Source: Blastococcus sp. TML/M2B (lineage in GTDB: Bacteria > Actinomycetota > Actinomycetes > Mycobacteriales > Geodermatophilaceae). Taken from it: DNA of 64,000 nucleotides. The notes below the pieces were generated by a model that saw only the letters and a program-made list of their open reading frames with translations, was not told where the DNA came from and ran no database searches. A program made the translations under genes and the position numbers. The DNA lies in contig NZ_JAENZZ010000001.1 of assembly GCF_016612865.1 (NCBI RefSeq), forward strand, positions 1,550,001 through 1,614,000, in the 5' to 3' direction. Positions 27,235 to 36,631 of this stretch are shown here, one piece after another (position 1 is the first letter of the stretch; each line of letters starts with the position of its first letter).

Positions 27235-28896
27235 GTGCAGAACACCACCGAGGCAGACGTCGTCGTCGTGGGCGCGGGGCTCGCGGGGCTGGTGGCCACC
27301 GCCGAGCTGGCCGACGCCGGCAAGCGGGTGGTCCTGGTCGACCAGGAGCCCGAGGCGAGCCTCGGCGGCCAGGCGCACTGGTCCTTCGGGGGCCTGTTCC
27401 TCGTCGACTCGCCCGAGCAGCGCCGGCTGCGGGTGCACGACTCCCTGGAGCTCGCCCGCCAGGACTGGTTCGGCACCGCCGCCTTCGACCGGACCGAGGA
27501 CCACTGGCCGCGGCAGTGGGCCGAGGCCTACCTCCAGTTCGCCGCCGGTGAGAAGCGCGCCTGGCTCAAGGAGCAGGGCGTCGGCTTCTTCCCCGTCGTC
27601 GGCTGGGCCGAGCGGGGCGGCTACACCGCCACCGGGCACGGCAACTCCGTGCCGCGCTTCCACATCGTGTGGGGCACCGGCCCCGGCGTCGTCGCGCCGT
27701 TCCTGCGCCGCGTCCGGGCCGCCGTCGAGGCGGGCACCGTCGAGCTGCGGTTCCGGCACCGCGTGTCCGAGCTGGTCGTCAGCGGCGGCGCGGCGACCGG
27801 CGTGCGGTGCGCGGTCCTCGAGCCCAGCGGCGTGGCCCGGGGCGAGGCCAGCTCGCGCACCGAGGTCGGCGCGTTCGAGATCGCGGCGCAGGCCGTCGTC
27901 GTCACCTCCGGCGGCATCGGCGGCAACCACGAGCTGGTGCGGCGCAACTGGCCGGCCCGGCTGGGCCCGGCGCCGCAGCGGATGCTCTCCGGCGTCCCCG
28001 CGCACGTCGACGGGCACATGCTCCAGGCGACCGCGGCCGCCGGCGCCAGCGTGGTCAACGAGGACCGCATGTGGCACTACACCGAGGGCATCGCCAACCA
28101 CTCGCCGGTCTGGGCGCAGCACGGCATCCGCATCCTGCCCGGGCCCTCGTCGCTGTGGTTCGACGCGCTCGGCCGGCGGCTGCCGGTGCCGCTGTTCCCC
28201 GGCTTCGACACCCTCGGGACGCTGGCCCACATCGGCACCACCGGGTACGAGCACACCTGGTTCGTCACGACGAAGAAGATCGTCGAGAAGGAGTTCGCGC
28301 TCTCGGGCTCCGAGCAGAACCCGGACCTCACCGGCAAGGACGTCCGGTTGCTGGTCAACCGCGCGCGGGCGGGCGTCTCCGCGCCGGTGCAGGCCTTCCT
28401 CGACAGGGGCGAGGACTTCGTCGTCGCTCCGACGCTGCCCGAGCTCGTCGAGGGGATGAACCGGATCACCGGGGGGACGCCGGCCATCGACCTGGCCGAG
28501 CTCGAGCGGGAGATCGTCGCCCGCGACCGGGAGATCGCGCACCCGTTCACCAAGGACCTGCAGGTCACCGCGATCCGCGGCGCGCGGAACTACCTCGGCG
28601 ACAAGCTGATCCGGGTGGCCCAGCCGCACCGCATCCTCGACCCGGAGGCCGGGCCGCTGATCGCCGTCCGGCTGAACATCATCACCCGCAAGTCGCTCGG
28701 CGGGCTGGAGACCGATCTGTCCGCCCGGGTGCTGCGCCCCGGCGGCGTGGTCTTCGACGGCCTGTACGCCGCGGGCGAGGTGGCGGGCTTCGGCGGCGGC
28801 GGCATGCACGGCTACCGGTCGCTGGAGGGCACCTTCCTCGGCGGCTGCCTGTTCTCCGGCCGGACGGCGGGCCGGGCCGTCGCGGCGGCGCTGTGA
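27235..28896 (+). CDS. FAD-binding dehydrogenase (KstD-like flavoprotein)
   Basis: A 553-residue flavoprotein of the FAD-dependent succinate dehydrogenase/ketosteroid dehydrogenase superfamily. The dinucleotide fold VVVVGAGLAGLVATAELADAGK starts at residue 9 and is followed by the acidic VLVDQEPEASLGGQA. The second FAD contact is VVVTSGGIGGNHELV, and the C-terminus has GLYAAGEVAGFGGGGMHGY and LEGTFLGGCLFSGR, the classic FAD-binding end. It resembles the M. tuberculosis Rv0785 type, not proven steroid enzymes. Substrate unknown. It overlaps the downstream membrane gene by GTGA. Confidence 0.88.
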   Translation: MQNTTEADVVVVGAGLAGLVATAELADAGKRVVLVDQEPEASLGGQAHWSFGGLFLVDSPEQRRLRVHDSLELARQDWFGTAAFDRTEDHWPRQWAEAYLQFAAGEKRAWLKEQGVGFFPVVGWAERGGYTATGHGNSVPRFHIVWGTGPGVVAPFLRRVRAAVEAGTVELRFRHRVSELVVSGGAATGVRCAVLEPSGVARGEASSRTEVGAFEIAAQAVVVTSGGIGGNHELVRRNWPARLGPAPQRMLSGVPAHVDGHMLQATAAAGASVVNEDRMWHYTEGIANHSPVWAQHGIRILPGPSSLWFDALGRRLPVPLFPGFDTLGTLAHIGTTGYEHTWFVTTKKIVEKEFALSGSEQNPDLTGKDVRLLVNRARAGVSAPVQAFLDRGEDFVVAPTLPELVEGMNRITGGTPAIDLAELEREIVARDREIAHPFTKDLQVTAIRGARNYLGDKLIRVAQPHRILDPEAGPLIAVRLNIITRKSLGGLETDLSARVLRPGGVVFDGLYAAGEVAGFGGGGMHGYRSLEGTFLGGCLFSGRTAGRAVAAAL

Positions 28897-29621
28897 GCGA
28901 CCCGCGCCACCCGGACCCCTGGTCGGACCCCGACCGGCCCGCACCGCCGCCGTACGCCGGACCGCCGCGGACCGCGCCGCCGCAGCAGCCGTGGGGCCAG
29001 CCCCCGCCCGGCCAGCAGCCGTGGGGTCAGCAGCAGCCCTGGGGACAGCCCCCGTACGGCCCGCCGCAGTGGGGGCAGCCGCAGTACGCCCAGCCGCCGT
29101 GGGGACAGCCGCCGTACGGGCAGCCGTGGGGCCCGCCGCGGCCGGTCGAGCGCACGCCCGGCCAGGTCATCGGCGCGGCCGTGCTCGCCTTCGTGCAGGG
29201 CCTCGTCGTGCTCATCGCCTCGCTCTACGTCTGGTTCTTCGCCTCGATCGCCGATATCGCCTCCAGCGGCCGGCCGGGCGTCTACACCTCGGCGACCGCG
29301 CGGCAGCTGGCGACGGAGGGCACGGTGCTCGCCGTCCTCCAGCTGGCGTCGGTGGTGCTGCTCGTGATCGGCGGCATCGTCGCGCTCAACCGGCGCACCC
29401 GTGCCGCGTACCGGCTGCTCGCCGGCGCGCACGTCGTCCAGGTGGTCCTCGCGTTGTACTGGGGCGGCCGCATGCTCGACCTGCTCGGCGGCCTGGGCGG
29501 GTCCGACGGCGAGGGCTCGCTGGCCGCGTTCGCGCTGTTCTTCGCGGTGGCGCCCGCGGTCTCGCTCGGGCTGCTGCTCAGCGCCACGTCGCGGCGCTGG
29601 TTCACCGCCCCACCGGCCTGA
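28893..29621 (+). CDS. Membrane protein with proline/glutamine/tryptophan-rich N-terminal repeats
   Basis: A 242-residue protein. Residues about 1-90 are low-complexity, built from imperfect PWGQPP/PYGQPQ units. The rest has about four helices (about 97-120, 150-172, 178-200, 215-235). Such P/Q/G/Y-rich cytoplasmic tails on actinobacterial membrane proteins are common; function is unknown. GTG 28893 overlaps the flavoprotein stop. hisI starts 25 bp later behind a weak -10 (CAGACT at 29635-29640). Confidence 0.75.
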   Translation: MSDPRHPDPWSDPDRPAPPPYAGPPRTAPPQQPWGQPPPGQQPWGQQQPWGQPPYGPPQWGQPQYAQPPWGQPPYGQPWGPPRPVERTPGQVIGAAVLAFVQGLVVLIASLYVWFFASIADIASSGRPGVYTSATARQLATEGTVLAVLQLASVVLLVIGGIVALNRRTRAAYRLLAGAHVVQVVLALYWGGRMLDLLGGLGGSDGEGSLAAFALFFAVAPAVSLGLLLSATSRRWFTAPPA

Positions 29622-29646
29622 GCGGGTCGCACGGCAGACTGGCGGC

Positions 29647-30033
29647 ATGCCCGATGTCGTCCCTCCCGTGCTCGACCCCGAGGTCGCGGCGCTGCTGCGC
29701 CACGACCCCACCGGCCTGGTGACCGCCGTCGTCCAGCAGCACGACACCCGCGAGGTGCTCATGGTCGCCTGGATGGACGACGAGGCCCTGCGCCGCACGC
29801 TCACCACCGGCCGGGCCACGTACTGGTCGCGCAGCCGGCAGGAGTACTGGGTCAAGGGCGAGACCTCCGGCCACCGGCAGTGGGTGCACGAGGTGCGGGT
29901 GGACTGCGACGGCGACGCGCTGCTGGTGCTCGTCGACCAGGAGGGCGCGGCCTGCCACACCGGCGAGCGCAGCTGCTTCTACCGCGAGCTGCCCGCGGTC
30001 CCCGGCGTCCGTCCCGCGGCGGCCGGCGCATGA
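29647..30033 (+). CDS. hisI: Phosphoribosyl-AMP cyclohydrolase
   Basis: Third step of histidine biosynthesis: opens the adenine ring of phosphoribosyl-AMP. The 128 residues contain the metal-binding region [12 protein letters not shown] and the zinc cysteines in [13 protein letters not shown], with [19 protein letters not shown]. It is the monofunctional form, with no HisE domain attached, and hisE is not in this window. ATG 29647 starts 6 nt after CAGACT. It overlaps trpE by ATGA, linking the last his gene here to the trp operon. Confidence 0.96.
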   Translation: MPDVVPPVLDPEVAALLRHDPTGLVTAVVQQHDTREVLMVAWMDDEALRRTLTTGRATYWSRSRQEYWVKGETSGHRQWVHEVRVDCDGDALLVLVDQEGAACHTGERSCFYRELPAVPGVRPAAAGA

Positions 30034-31525
30034 GGTTCGGCGTCGACACCCCCGCGCGCGAGGACTTCACCGCCGACCGGCCGATGGTGCCGGTGGTCCG
30101 CCGGCTGCTGGCCGACAGCGAGACCGCGGTCGGCATCTACCGCAAGCTCGCCGGCAACCGCCCGGGCACGGTGCTGCTGGAGTCGGCCGAGCAGGGCCGG
30201 CGCTGGGCGCGGTACAGCTTCGTGGGCGCCCGCAGCGCGGGCGTGCTCACCGAGCGCGGTGGCGTCACGCAGTGGCTGGGGGAGGAGATCCCCGGGCTGA
30301 CCGACGACCTGCCGGGCGATCCGCTCGACGCCGTCCGCACGCTGGCCCGCCGGCTGCGCTCGCCGCGCACCCCGGACCTGCCGCCGCTCACCGGCGGGCT
30401 GGTCGGCTACCTGGGCTACGACGTCGTCCGGCGGCTGGAACGGCTGCCGGAGACCAGCACCGACGACATCGGCATGCCCGAGCTGGCGATGATGCTGGTG
30501 ACCGACTTCGCGGTGCTCGACCACGCGGACGGGACACGGTGCTGCTGATCGCCAACGTGCTCCGCGGGTCGGAAGGCGGCTACGACGACGCGGTCGCCCG
30601 GCTGGACGCGATGGCCGCCGACCTGGCCCGCGCCGTCCCGCCGGGGGTCGCCGTCCTGGGGGAGGCAGCCGTCCCGGAGGTGACCAGCAGCATGGCGCCC
30701 GGCGTGTACGAGGCCGGTGTCGAGCGGGTGCGCGAGCACATCCGCGCGGGCGACGCCTTCCAGGTGGTGCTCGCCCAGCGGTTCGAGACGCCGACCACCG
30801 CCGACGCGCTCGACCTCTACCGGGTGCTGCGCGCCACCAACCCCTCGCCCTACATGTACCTGCTGCGCTTCGAGGGCCGGGAGACGCCGTTCGACGTCGT
30901 CGGCTCCTCGCCGGAGGCGCTCGTGACCGTCACCGGGTCGTCGGCGGTCGTGCACCCGCCGGCGGGTACCCGCCCGCGCGGGGCCACGCCGGAGGAGGAC
31001 GTCCGGCTGGCCGAGGGGCTGCTCGCCGACCCGAAGGAGCGCGCCGAGCACGTCATGCTGGTCGACCTCGCGCGCAACGACCTGGGCCGGGTGTGCGTGC
31101 CGGGGTCGGTCGAGGTGCCCGACTTCATGCGCGTCGAGCACTACAGCCACGTCATGCACCTGGTCTCCACGGTGGCCGGCGAGGTGGCACCGGAGCACGA
31201 CGCGCTGGACGTCTTCGACGCCACCTTCCCGGCCGGCACCGTCTCCGGCGCCCCCAAGCCGCGGGCGATGGAGATCATCGAGAGCGTCGAGCCGACCCGG
31301 CGGGCGCTCTACGCCGGCACGGTGGGCTACGTCGACGCCAGCGGGGACATGGACATGGCGATCGCGATCCGCACCGCCGTCCTGCACGACGGGACGGCCT
31401 ACGTCCAGGCCGGCGCGGGGATCGTCGCCGACAGCGACGCCGCCCTGGAGGAGGCCGAGACCCGGCACAAGGCGCGCGCGGTGCTCTCGGCGATCGCCCG
31501 CGCCGAGGGGCTGCGGGAGCTGTGA
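30030..31525 (+). CDS. trpE: Anthranilate synthase component I, frameshifted as sequenced
   Basis: Converts chorismate to anthranilate using ammonia from TrpG; first step of tryptophan synthesis. About 497 residues when the frame is restored. The N-terminal half contains [19 protein letters not shown] with the feedback-site motif LLES. The chorismate-binding domain holds [27 protein letters not shown], and the end motifs [20 protein letters not shown] and [10 protein letters not shown]. The frame breaks at 30531-30540: AVLDHADGT should continue VLLIANVLR but is two bases out of phase. The identity is certain; a real null would make the cell a tryptophan auxotroph. ATGA overlap with hisI. Confidence 0.9.
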
Positions 31526-32139
31526 CCGCGCGCCGGGAGCTGACCAGCGCCGTCCTCGGGGCGGTGGCGTCGGGCGCGCTGGCCCTGGTCGCCGGCGGGC
31601 AGGCGTGGGCGGAGGTCACCGCCGACCGGCGGGCCCCGCTGCCCCCGGTCTCGGCCGACCTCTCCGGCGCCGACGCCGCACCGCTGGTGCCCGCCGCCGG
31701 GCTCGTGCTGCTGGCCGCGGCGGTCGCGCTGCTGGCGGTGCGCGGCGCCGGTCGCGTCGCCGTCGGCCTGCTCGCGGCGGCGGCCGGGGGCGCGCTGCTC
31801 TGGTCGGGCGGGCGCGCCCTGGCCGGCGGGCTGGACGACGCCGGCGCCGACCTGCCCGGCCTCTCCGGCGCCACGGTCGGCGACGTCACCGCCGACGTCG
31901 CGGCGTCGGGGCCGCTGCTCGTGGTGCTCGCCGGGCTGGTCGCCGTCGCCACCGGCGCGCTCGTCGTGCTGCGCGGCCGGTCCTGGCCGGGCATGGGCCG
32001 CCGGTACGAGCGCACCGACGGGGCGCCGGCGGCCGGCAGCACCGCACCGGCCCGGCCGCGCACCGACGAGGACCGGGCGGTCGACGCCTGGAAGGCGCTG
32101 GACCGGGGCGAGGACCCCACCGACCGGCGCGACGTATAG
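31522..32139 (+). CDS. Trp-operon-associated membrane protein (TIGR02234-like)
   Basis: A 205-residue membrane protein found between trpE and trpC in many actinobacteria. Four helices are visible at about 8-26, 52-71, 77-95 and 130-150, and the C-terminal tail is charged (about 165-205). Function is unknown; a role in tryptophan or precursor handling is inferred from context only. GTG 31522 overlaps the trpE stop. The short HGxxPAAW protein that usually follows in this position is not seen here. Confidence 0.85.
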   Translation: MTARRELTSAVLGAVASGALALVAGGQAWAEVTADRRAPLPPVSADLSGADAAPLVPAAGLVLLAAAVALLAVRGAGRVAVGLLAAAAGGALLWSGGRALAGGLDDAGADLPGLSGATVGDVTADVAASGPLLVVLAGLVAVATGALVVLRGRSWPGMGRRYERTDGAPAAGSTAPARPRTDEDRAVDAWKALDRGEDPTDRRDV

Positions 32140-32198
32140 CCCAACCGGCGGGCACCACGCCGACCGCCCCCCTGGCCGGGCGGGATCGGCGGCGGCTC

Positions 32199-32204
32199 TA
32201 GAGT
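32199..32204 (+). promoter_or_regulatory. -10 element (TAGAGT) ahead of trpC
   Basis: TAGAGT at 32199-32204 would start transcription near 32211, giving about 85 nt of leader before trpC. The leader contains the short ORF at 32237-32299. Confidence 0.4.
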
Positions 32205-32236
32205 CGTGCTACCGATCCGGCTGGTGAGGGGACGAC

Positions 32237-32299
32237 GTGCGACAGGCAGTGGAGACGGGCAGCGGGCGCACCCCCGCGCCGGCAGGAGCGACCGCGTGA
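32237..32299 (+). CDS. Candidate 20-codon leader ORF coupled to trpC
   Basis: GTG at 32237 has a good Shine-Dalgarno (GAGGGG, about 6 nt spacing) and reads 20 codons ([20 protein letters not shown]) to a TGA that overlaps the trpC GTG as GTGA. The peptide has no tryptophan, so it is not a classical attenuator peptide. It may couple ribosome flow into trpC, or be chance. No family seen. Confidence 0.3.
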   Translation: MRQAVETGSGRTPAPAGATA

Positions 32300-33105
32300 A
32301 CGTCCTCGACGAGATCGTCGCCGGTGTCCGCGAGGACGTCGCCGCCCGCGAGGCGCTCATCCCGCTCGCCGAGGTCAAGGCGGCCGCGCGCGACGCCCGT
32401 CCCGCCCTCGACGCCCTGGCCGCGCTGCGCGCCCCCGGCGTCGGCGTCATCGCCGAGGTCAAGCGCCGCAGCCCCTCCAAGGGCGAGCTGGCCGACATCC
32501 CCGACCCCGCCGAGCTGGCCCGCCAGTACGCCGACGGCGGCGCCCGGGTCATCTCCGTGCTCACCGAGCGGCGCCGCTTCGGCGGCTCGCAGGCCGACCT
32601 CGACGCCGTCCGCGCGGTCGTTGACGTGCCGATCCTGTGCAAGGACTTCGTCGTCAGCAGCTACCAGGTGCACGAGGCCCGGGCGCACGGTGCCGACGTG
32701 GTGCTGCTGATCGTCGCCGCGCTCGAGCAGAACGTGCTCACCGGGCTGCTGGAGCGGGTCGAGTCGCTCGGCATGACCGCCCTGGTCGAGGTGCACACCG
32801 AGGCCGAGGCCGACCGCGCCCTGGCCGCCGGTGCCGCCGTCATCGGCGTCAACGCCCGCGACCTCACCACGCTGCAGGTGGACCGCTCGACGTTCGAGAA
32901 GATCGCCCCGGGCCTGCCGTCGGAGGTGGTCAAGGTCGCCGAGTCCGGCGTCCGCGGCCCGCACGACCTGATCAGCTACGCCGCGGCCGGCGCCGATGCC
33001 GTGCTCGTCGGCGAGGGGCTGGTCACCGCCGGCGACGCCCGCCAGGCGGTGGCCGACCTGGTCACCGCGGGGGCGCACCCCGCGACCCCGCGCACCACCC
33101 GCTGA
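32296..33105 (+). CDS. trpC: Indole-3-glycerol-phosphate synthase
   Basis: Ring-closing step of tryptophan synthesis, CdRP to indole-3-glycerol phosphate. The 269-residue (beta-alpha)8 barrel has the catalytic lysine region [44 protein letters not shown], and the phosphate sites VAESGVRG and [11 protein letters not shown]. It is monofunctional, with no TrpF domain, consistent with PriA serving TrpF. GTG 32296 is favoured (homologues begin [18 protein letters not shown]) over an in-frame start at 32206. Confidence 0.96.
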   Translation: MNVLDEIVAGVREDVAAREALIPLAEVKAAARDARPALDALAALRAPGVGVIAEVKRRSPSKGELADIPDPAELARQYADGGARVISVLTERRRFGGSQADLDAVRAVVDVPILCKDFVVSSYQVHEARAHGADVVLLIVAALEQNVLTGLLERVESLGMTALVEVHTEAEADRALAAGAAVIGVNARDLTTLQVDRSTFEKIAPGLPSEVVKVAESGVRGPHDLISYAAAGADAVLVGEGLVTAGDARQAVADLVTAGAHPATPRTTR

Positions 33106-33148
33106 CCCCCTCCACCTGCTGCGGCGCGCCGCGCGCGACACTGGGGGC

Positions 33149-34567
33149 ATGACGACGACCAGCCCTCCGCAGCCCGGAGATCTCTCTCTTCCGGCGCGCC
33201 CGGGCTGGCCGGACGCCACCGGGCACTTCGGCATCTTCGGCGGCCGGTTCGTGCCCGAGGCGCTCATCGCCGCGCTCGACGAGCTGACCGAGGCCTACGA
33301 GGCCATGCGTGTCGACCCGGCGTTCCTCGAGGAGTTCGCCCGGCTGCAGCGGGACTACACCGGCCGGCCGAGCCCGGTCACCGAGGTGCCGAAGTTCGCC
33401 GCGCACGCCGGCGGCGCCCGGATCCTGCTCAAGCGCGAGGACCTCAACCACACCGGCTCGCACAAGATCAACAACGTGCTGGGCCAGGCGCTGCTCACCA
33501 AGCGGATCGGCAAGACCCGCGTGATCGCCGAGACCGGCGCCGGCCAGCACGGCGTGGCGACGGCGACCGCGGCCGCGCTCATGGGGCTGTCCTGCACCGT
33601 CTACATGGGCGAGGCGGACACCCGGCGCCAGGCGCTCAACGTGGCCCGCATGCGCCTGCTCGGCGCCGAGGTCATCCCGGTGACCACCGGCTCGCGCACC
33701 CTCAAGGACGCGATCAACGAGGCGTTCCGCGACTGGGTGACCAACGTGGAGACGACGAACTACGTCTTCGGCACCGTGGCCGGCCCGCACCCGTTCCCGG
33801 CGATGGTGCGGGACTTCCAGCGGGTCATCGGCGACGAGGCGCGCGCCCAGGTGCTCGAGCGCGAGGGCCGGCTGCCCGACGCCGTCCTGGCCTGCGTGGG
33901 CGGCGGCTCCAACGCGATCGGCATCTTCACCGCCTTCGTCGGCGACGAGGGCGTGCGGCTGGTGGGCCTGGAGGCCGGCGGCGACGGCGTCGGCACCGGC
34001 CGGCACGCGGCGACCATCACCGGCGGCACCCCCGGCGTGCTGCACGGGGCGCGCTCGTTCCTGCTGCAGGACGAGAACGGGCAGACCATCGAGTCGCACT
34101 CGATCAGCGCCGGCCTGGACTACCCGGGCGTCGGCCCCGAGCACAGCTACCTGCACCAGATCGGCCGCGCCGAGTACCGGCCGGTCACCGACGCCGAGGC
34201 CATGGAGGCCTTCGCCCTGCTCTGCCGGACCGAGGGGATCATCCCGGCCATCGAGTCGGCGCACGCGCTGGCGGGCGCGCTCGTGCTCGGCCGGGAGCTC
34301 GGGGCGTCGGGGGCCGGTGGGCGGGGAGGCGAGCCTCCTCTGCTGCTGGTGAACCTCTCGGGTCGCGGCGACAAGGACGTCGAGACGGCGTCCGCGTGGT
34401 TCGGGCTGGGCGAGGACGCCGCGCCGACCGACGAGGACGACCGGGCCGTGGAAGAGGGGCGCGGGGCCGACCCGGGCCCGGGCCTGGACACCCACCAGCA
34501 GCCGACCGAGGGTGCGGTCAGCAACGACCAGGCCGTCGCCGGCCAGGACGCGGGGGAGACGGCGTGA
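33149..34567 (+). CDS. trpB: Tryptophan synthase beta chain
   Basis: PLP enzyme condensing indole with serine. The Schiff-base lysine is in [13 protein letters not shown] (Lys106), the PLP phosphate loop is [10 protein letters not shown], and [10 protein letters not shown] and [12 protein letters not shown] are also present. The protein is 472 residues; family members average about 400-420. The surplus is a C-terminal hydrophilic tail, from about residue 420, rich in Asp, Glu, Gly and Gln with no fold expected. ATG 33149 is preceded by GACACT at 6 nt, which might give an internal leaderless start. It overlaps trpA by GTGA. Confidence 0.96.
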   Translation: MTTTSPPQPGDLSLPARPGWPDATGHFGIFGGRFVPEALIAALDELTEAYEAMRVDPAFLEEFARLQRDYTGRPSPVTEVPKFAAHAGGARILLKREDLNHTGSHKINNVLGQALLTKRIGKTRVIAETGAGQHGVATATAAALMGLSCTVYMGEADTRRQALNVARMRLLGAEVIPVTTGSRTLKDAINEAFRDWVTNVETTNYVFGTVAGPHPFPAMVRDFQRVIGDEARAQVLEREGRLPDAVLACVGGGSNAIGIFTAFVGDEGVRLVGLEAGGDGVGTGRHAATITGGTPGVLHGARSFLLQDENGQTIESHSISAGLDYPGVGPEHSYLHQIGRAEYRPVTDAEAMEAFALLCRTEGIIPAIESAHALAGALVLGRELGASGAGGRGGEPPLLLVNLSGRGDKDVETASAWFGLGEDAAPTDEDDRAVEEGRGADPGPGLDTHQQPTEGAVSNDQAVAGQDAGETA

Positions 34568-35367
34568 CCAGCCGGCTGGCGCAGCGGATCGAGGCGGCGA
34601 AGGCCGAGGGGCGGGCGGCGCTGATCGCCTACCTGCCCGTCGGCTACCCGGACGTCGAGGGCTCGATCGAGGCGATGGTGGCCGCCGTGGAGGCCGGCGC
34701 CGACGTCATCGAGATCGGCGTCCCCTACAGCGACCCCGGCATGGACGGCCCGGTCATCCAGGAGGCCGTCGAGGTCGCGGTGCGCGCGGGCGTCGGCCTG
34801 CGGGACGTGTTCCGCGCGGTCGAGGCCGTCGCCGCCGCCGGCGCCGTCCCGGTGGTGATGACCTACTGGAACCCGGTCGAGCGCTACGGCGTCGAGCGGT
34901 TCGCCGACGACCTGGCCGCGGCCGGGGGAGCGGGGCTCATCACCCCGGACCTCATCCCCGACGAGGCCGGCGAGTGGATCGCCGCGGCCGAGCGGGCCGA
35001 CCTCGACCGCGTCTTCCTCGTCGCCCCCTCGTCCACCGACGCGCGGCTGCGGTCGACGACGGCGGCCAGCCGGGGCTTCGTCTACGTCGCCTCGACGATG
35101 GGCGTCACCGGCGCCCGCGACACCGTGAGCGACGCCGCCCGCATCCTGGTCGCCCGCACCCGCGAGGCCCGGCCGGGCATCCCGCTGTGCGTGGGCCTGG
35201 GCGTCTCCAACGGCGCCCAGGCCGCCGAGCTCGCCGCCTTCGCCGACGGCGTCATCGTCGGCTCGGCCTACGTGCGGGAGCTGCTCGAGGGCCGCGGTGC
35301 CGACGGCGTCCGCGCGCTCACCGCCGACCTGGCCGCGGGCGTCCGCCGCGCGGGGGTGCCGGCATGA
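34564..35367 (+). CDS. trpA: Tryptophan synthase alpha chain
   Basis: Cleaves indole-3-glycerol phosphate and channels indole to TrpB. The 267-residue barrel has the catalytic glutamate in [11 protein letters not shown] (Glu50) and aspartate in [10 protein letters not shown] (Asp61), with [15 protein letters not shown] and [10 protein letters not shown] forming the phosphate site. GTG 34564 overlaps the trpB stop (GTGA) and its stop overlaps lgt (ATGA). Confidence 0.97.
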   Translation: MTSRLAQRIEAAKAEGRAALIAYLPVGYPDVEGSIEAMVAAVEAGADVIEIGVPYSDPGMDGPVIQEAVEVAVRAGVGLRDVFRAVEAVAAAGAVPVVMTYWNPVERYGVERFADDLAAAGGAGLITPDLIPDEAGEWIAAAERADLDRVFLVAPSSTDARLRSTTAASRGFVYVASTMGVTGARDTVSDAARILVARTREARPGIPLCVGLGVSNGAQAAELAAFADGVIVGSAYVRELLEGRGADGVRALTADLAAGVRRAGVPA

Positions 35368-36302
35368 CGGTGCTGGCGTCGATCCCGAGCCCCTCGCAGG
35401 GCGTCTGGGAGCTCGGGCCCTTCCCGCTGCGCGCCTACGCGCTGTGCATCATCGCCGGCATCGTGGCCGCGGCCTGGCTGACCGAGAAGCGCTGGATCGC
35501 CCGCGGCGGCGCCCCTGGCGACGTGCTGGACATCGCCACGTGGGCGGTGCCCTTCGGCATCGTCGGCGGCCGGCTCTACCACGTGATCACCAGCCCGCGG
35601 CCCTACTTCGGCGAGGGCGGTGACCCGCTCAAGGCCTTCGCCATCTGGGAGGGCGGCCTGGGCATCTGGGGCGCGATCGCGCTCGGCGGGGTGGGGGCGT
35701 GGATCGCCTGCCGCCGCCGTGGCATCCCGCTGCCGGCCTTCGGCGACGCCCTCGCGCCCGGCCTGCTCGTCGCCCAGGCGATCGGCCGGCTCGGCAACTG
35801 GTTCAACCAGGAGCTCTTCGGCGGCCCGACCGACCTGCCGTGGGGCCTGGAGATCGATCCCGTGCACCGGCCGGCGGAGTACCTCGACGTCGCCACCTTC
35901 CACCCGACGTTCCTCTACGAGTTGCTGTGGAACCTCGCCGCCGCGGCGCTGGTGATCTGGGCCGACCGCCGCTTCCGGCTCGCCCACGGCCAGGCGTTCG
36001 CGCTCTACGTGCTCAGCTACTGCACCGGCCGGCTGTGGATCGAGCTGCTGCGCACCGATCCGGCGGAGACCTTCTTCGGCGTGCGGCTCAACGTCTTCAC
36101 CGCCGTCGTCGTCGGCCTGCTGGCCCTGGCCTACCTGGTGTCGCAGCGCGGCCGCCCCCGCGAGGTCATCACCCGCGGCGCCGAGTTCGCCGCGGCCGGG
36201 GGCCCGGCCGCCCCGTCACCGTCGCCGGACCGGGACGGGGACCCCGCCCGTGAGGATGATCACGAGCACCCCGGAACCGCGCGGCCGCCCGCCGACGGGT
36301 GA
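35364..36302 (+). CDS. lgt: Prolipoprotein diacylglyceryl transferase
   Basis: Membrane enzyme that transfers diacylglycerol to the lipobox cysteine, the step before LspA. The 312 residues have about seven helices and the Lgt signature GRLGNWFNQELFGGPT, plus HPTFLYELLWN and YCTGRLWIELLRTD. The C-terminal tail (about 265-312) is disordered, rich in Pro, Asp and Glu. It is co-translated with trpA (ATGA overlap), the order also seen in mycobacteria, and ends the trp string before a 329-bp gap. Confidence 0.96.
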   Translation: MTVLASIPSPSQGVWELGPFPLRAYALCIIAGIVAAAWLTEKRWIARGGAPGDVLDIATWAVPFGIVGGRLYHVITSPRPYFGEGGDPLKAFAIWEGGLGIWGAIALGGVGAWIACRRRGIPLPAFGDALAPGLLVAQAIGRLGNWFNQELFGGPTDLPWGLEIDPVHRPAEYLDVATFHPTFLYELLWNLAAAALVIWADRRFRLAHGQAFALYVLSYCTGRLWIELLRTDPAETFFGVRLNVFTAVVVGLLALAYLVSQRGRPREVITRGAEFAAAGGPAAPSPSPDRDGDPAREDDHEHPGTARPPADG

Positions 36303-36631
36303 GGAGCGCCAACGACCAGCGGGAAGCTGCCGTGCTGCCGCGAACGTGATTTACGCAGCTGTTCGCCGTGTTACGGCTGTGTACGCTTCGGTCGGGCCCG
36401 CCGGCGATCCCGGACGGGCCCGAGTGTCGGACCGGGCCAGCGTCGCCCCGCGGACGACGGCCCGTCGGTGACGACCCGAGGGGCTCCCGCCTGCACACCC
36501 GGGTCGACCTCCCCTCCCGGGCTGCGCCGGCCTCCGCAGTGCTGTCCGCCAAGACCTTGACCACCGGCACGGGCTCCAGCCCCGCCCGCTCTCCTCGGGA
36601 GGAGACGGGCGCCGCCGACGACGGGAGTGAC
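36303..36631 (+). promoter_or_regulatory. gltB promoter region with AT-rich imperfect repeats
   Basis: The 329-bp gap holds an AT-rich island at about 36344-36390. CGTGATTTACGCAGCTGT (36344-36361) and CGTGTTACGGCTGTGT (36367-36382) are imperfect tandem copies about 23 bp apart. TACGCT at 36382-36387 could be the -10. That gives about 240 nt of leader, ending with GGGAG (36623-36627), 4 nt before the gltB ATG. No GlnR-type site is clear. No other gene is seen in the gap. Confidence 0.5.

Noticed and set aside
36368-36631. 88-residue N-terminal extension of gltB
   Set aside because: It would cover the promoter and leader, and the Shine-Dalgarno at 36623 serves ATG 36632.
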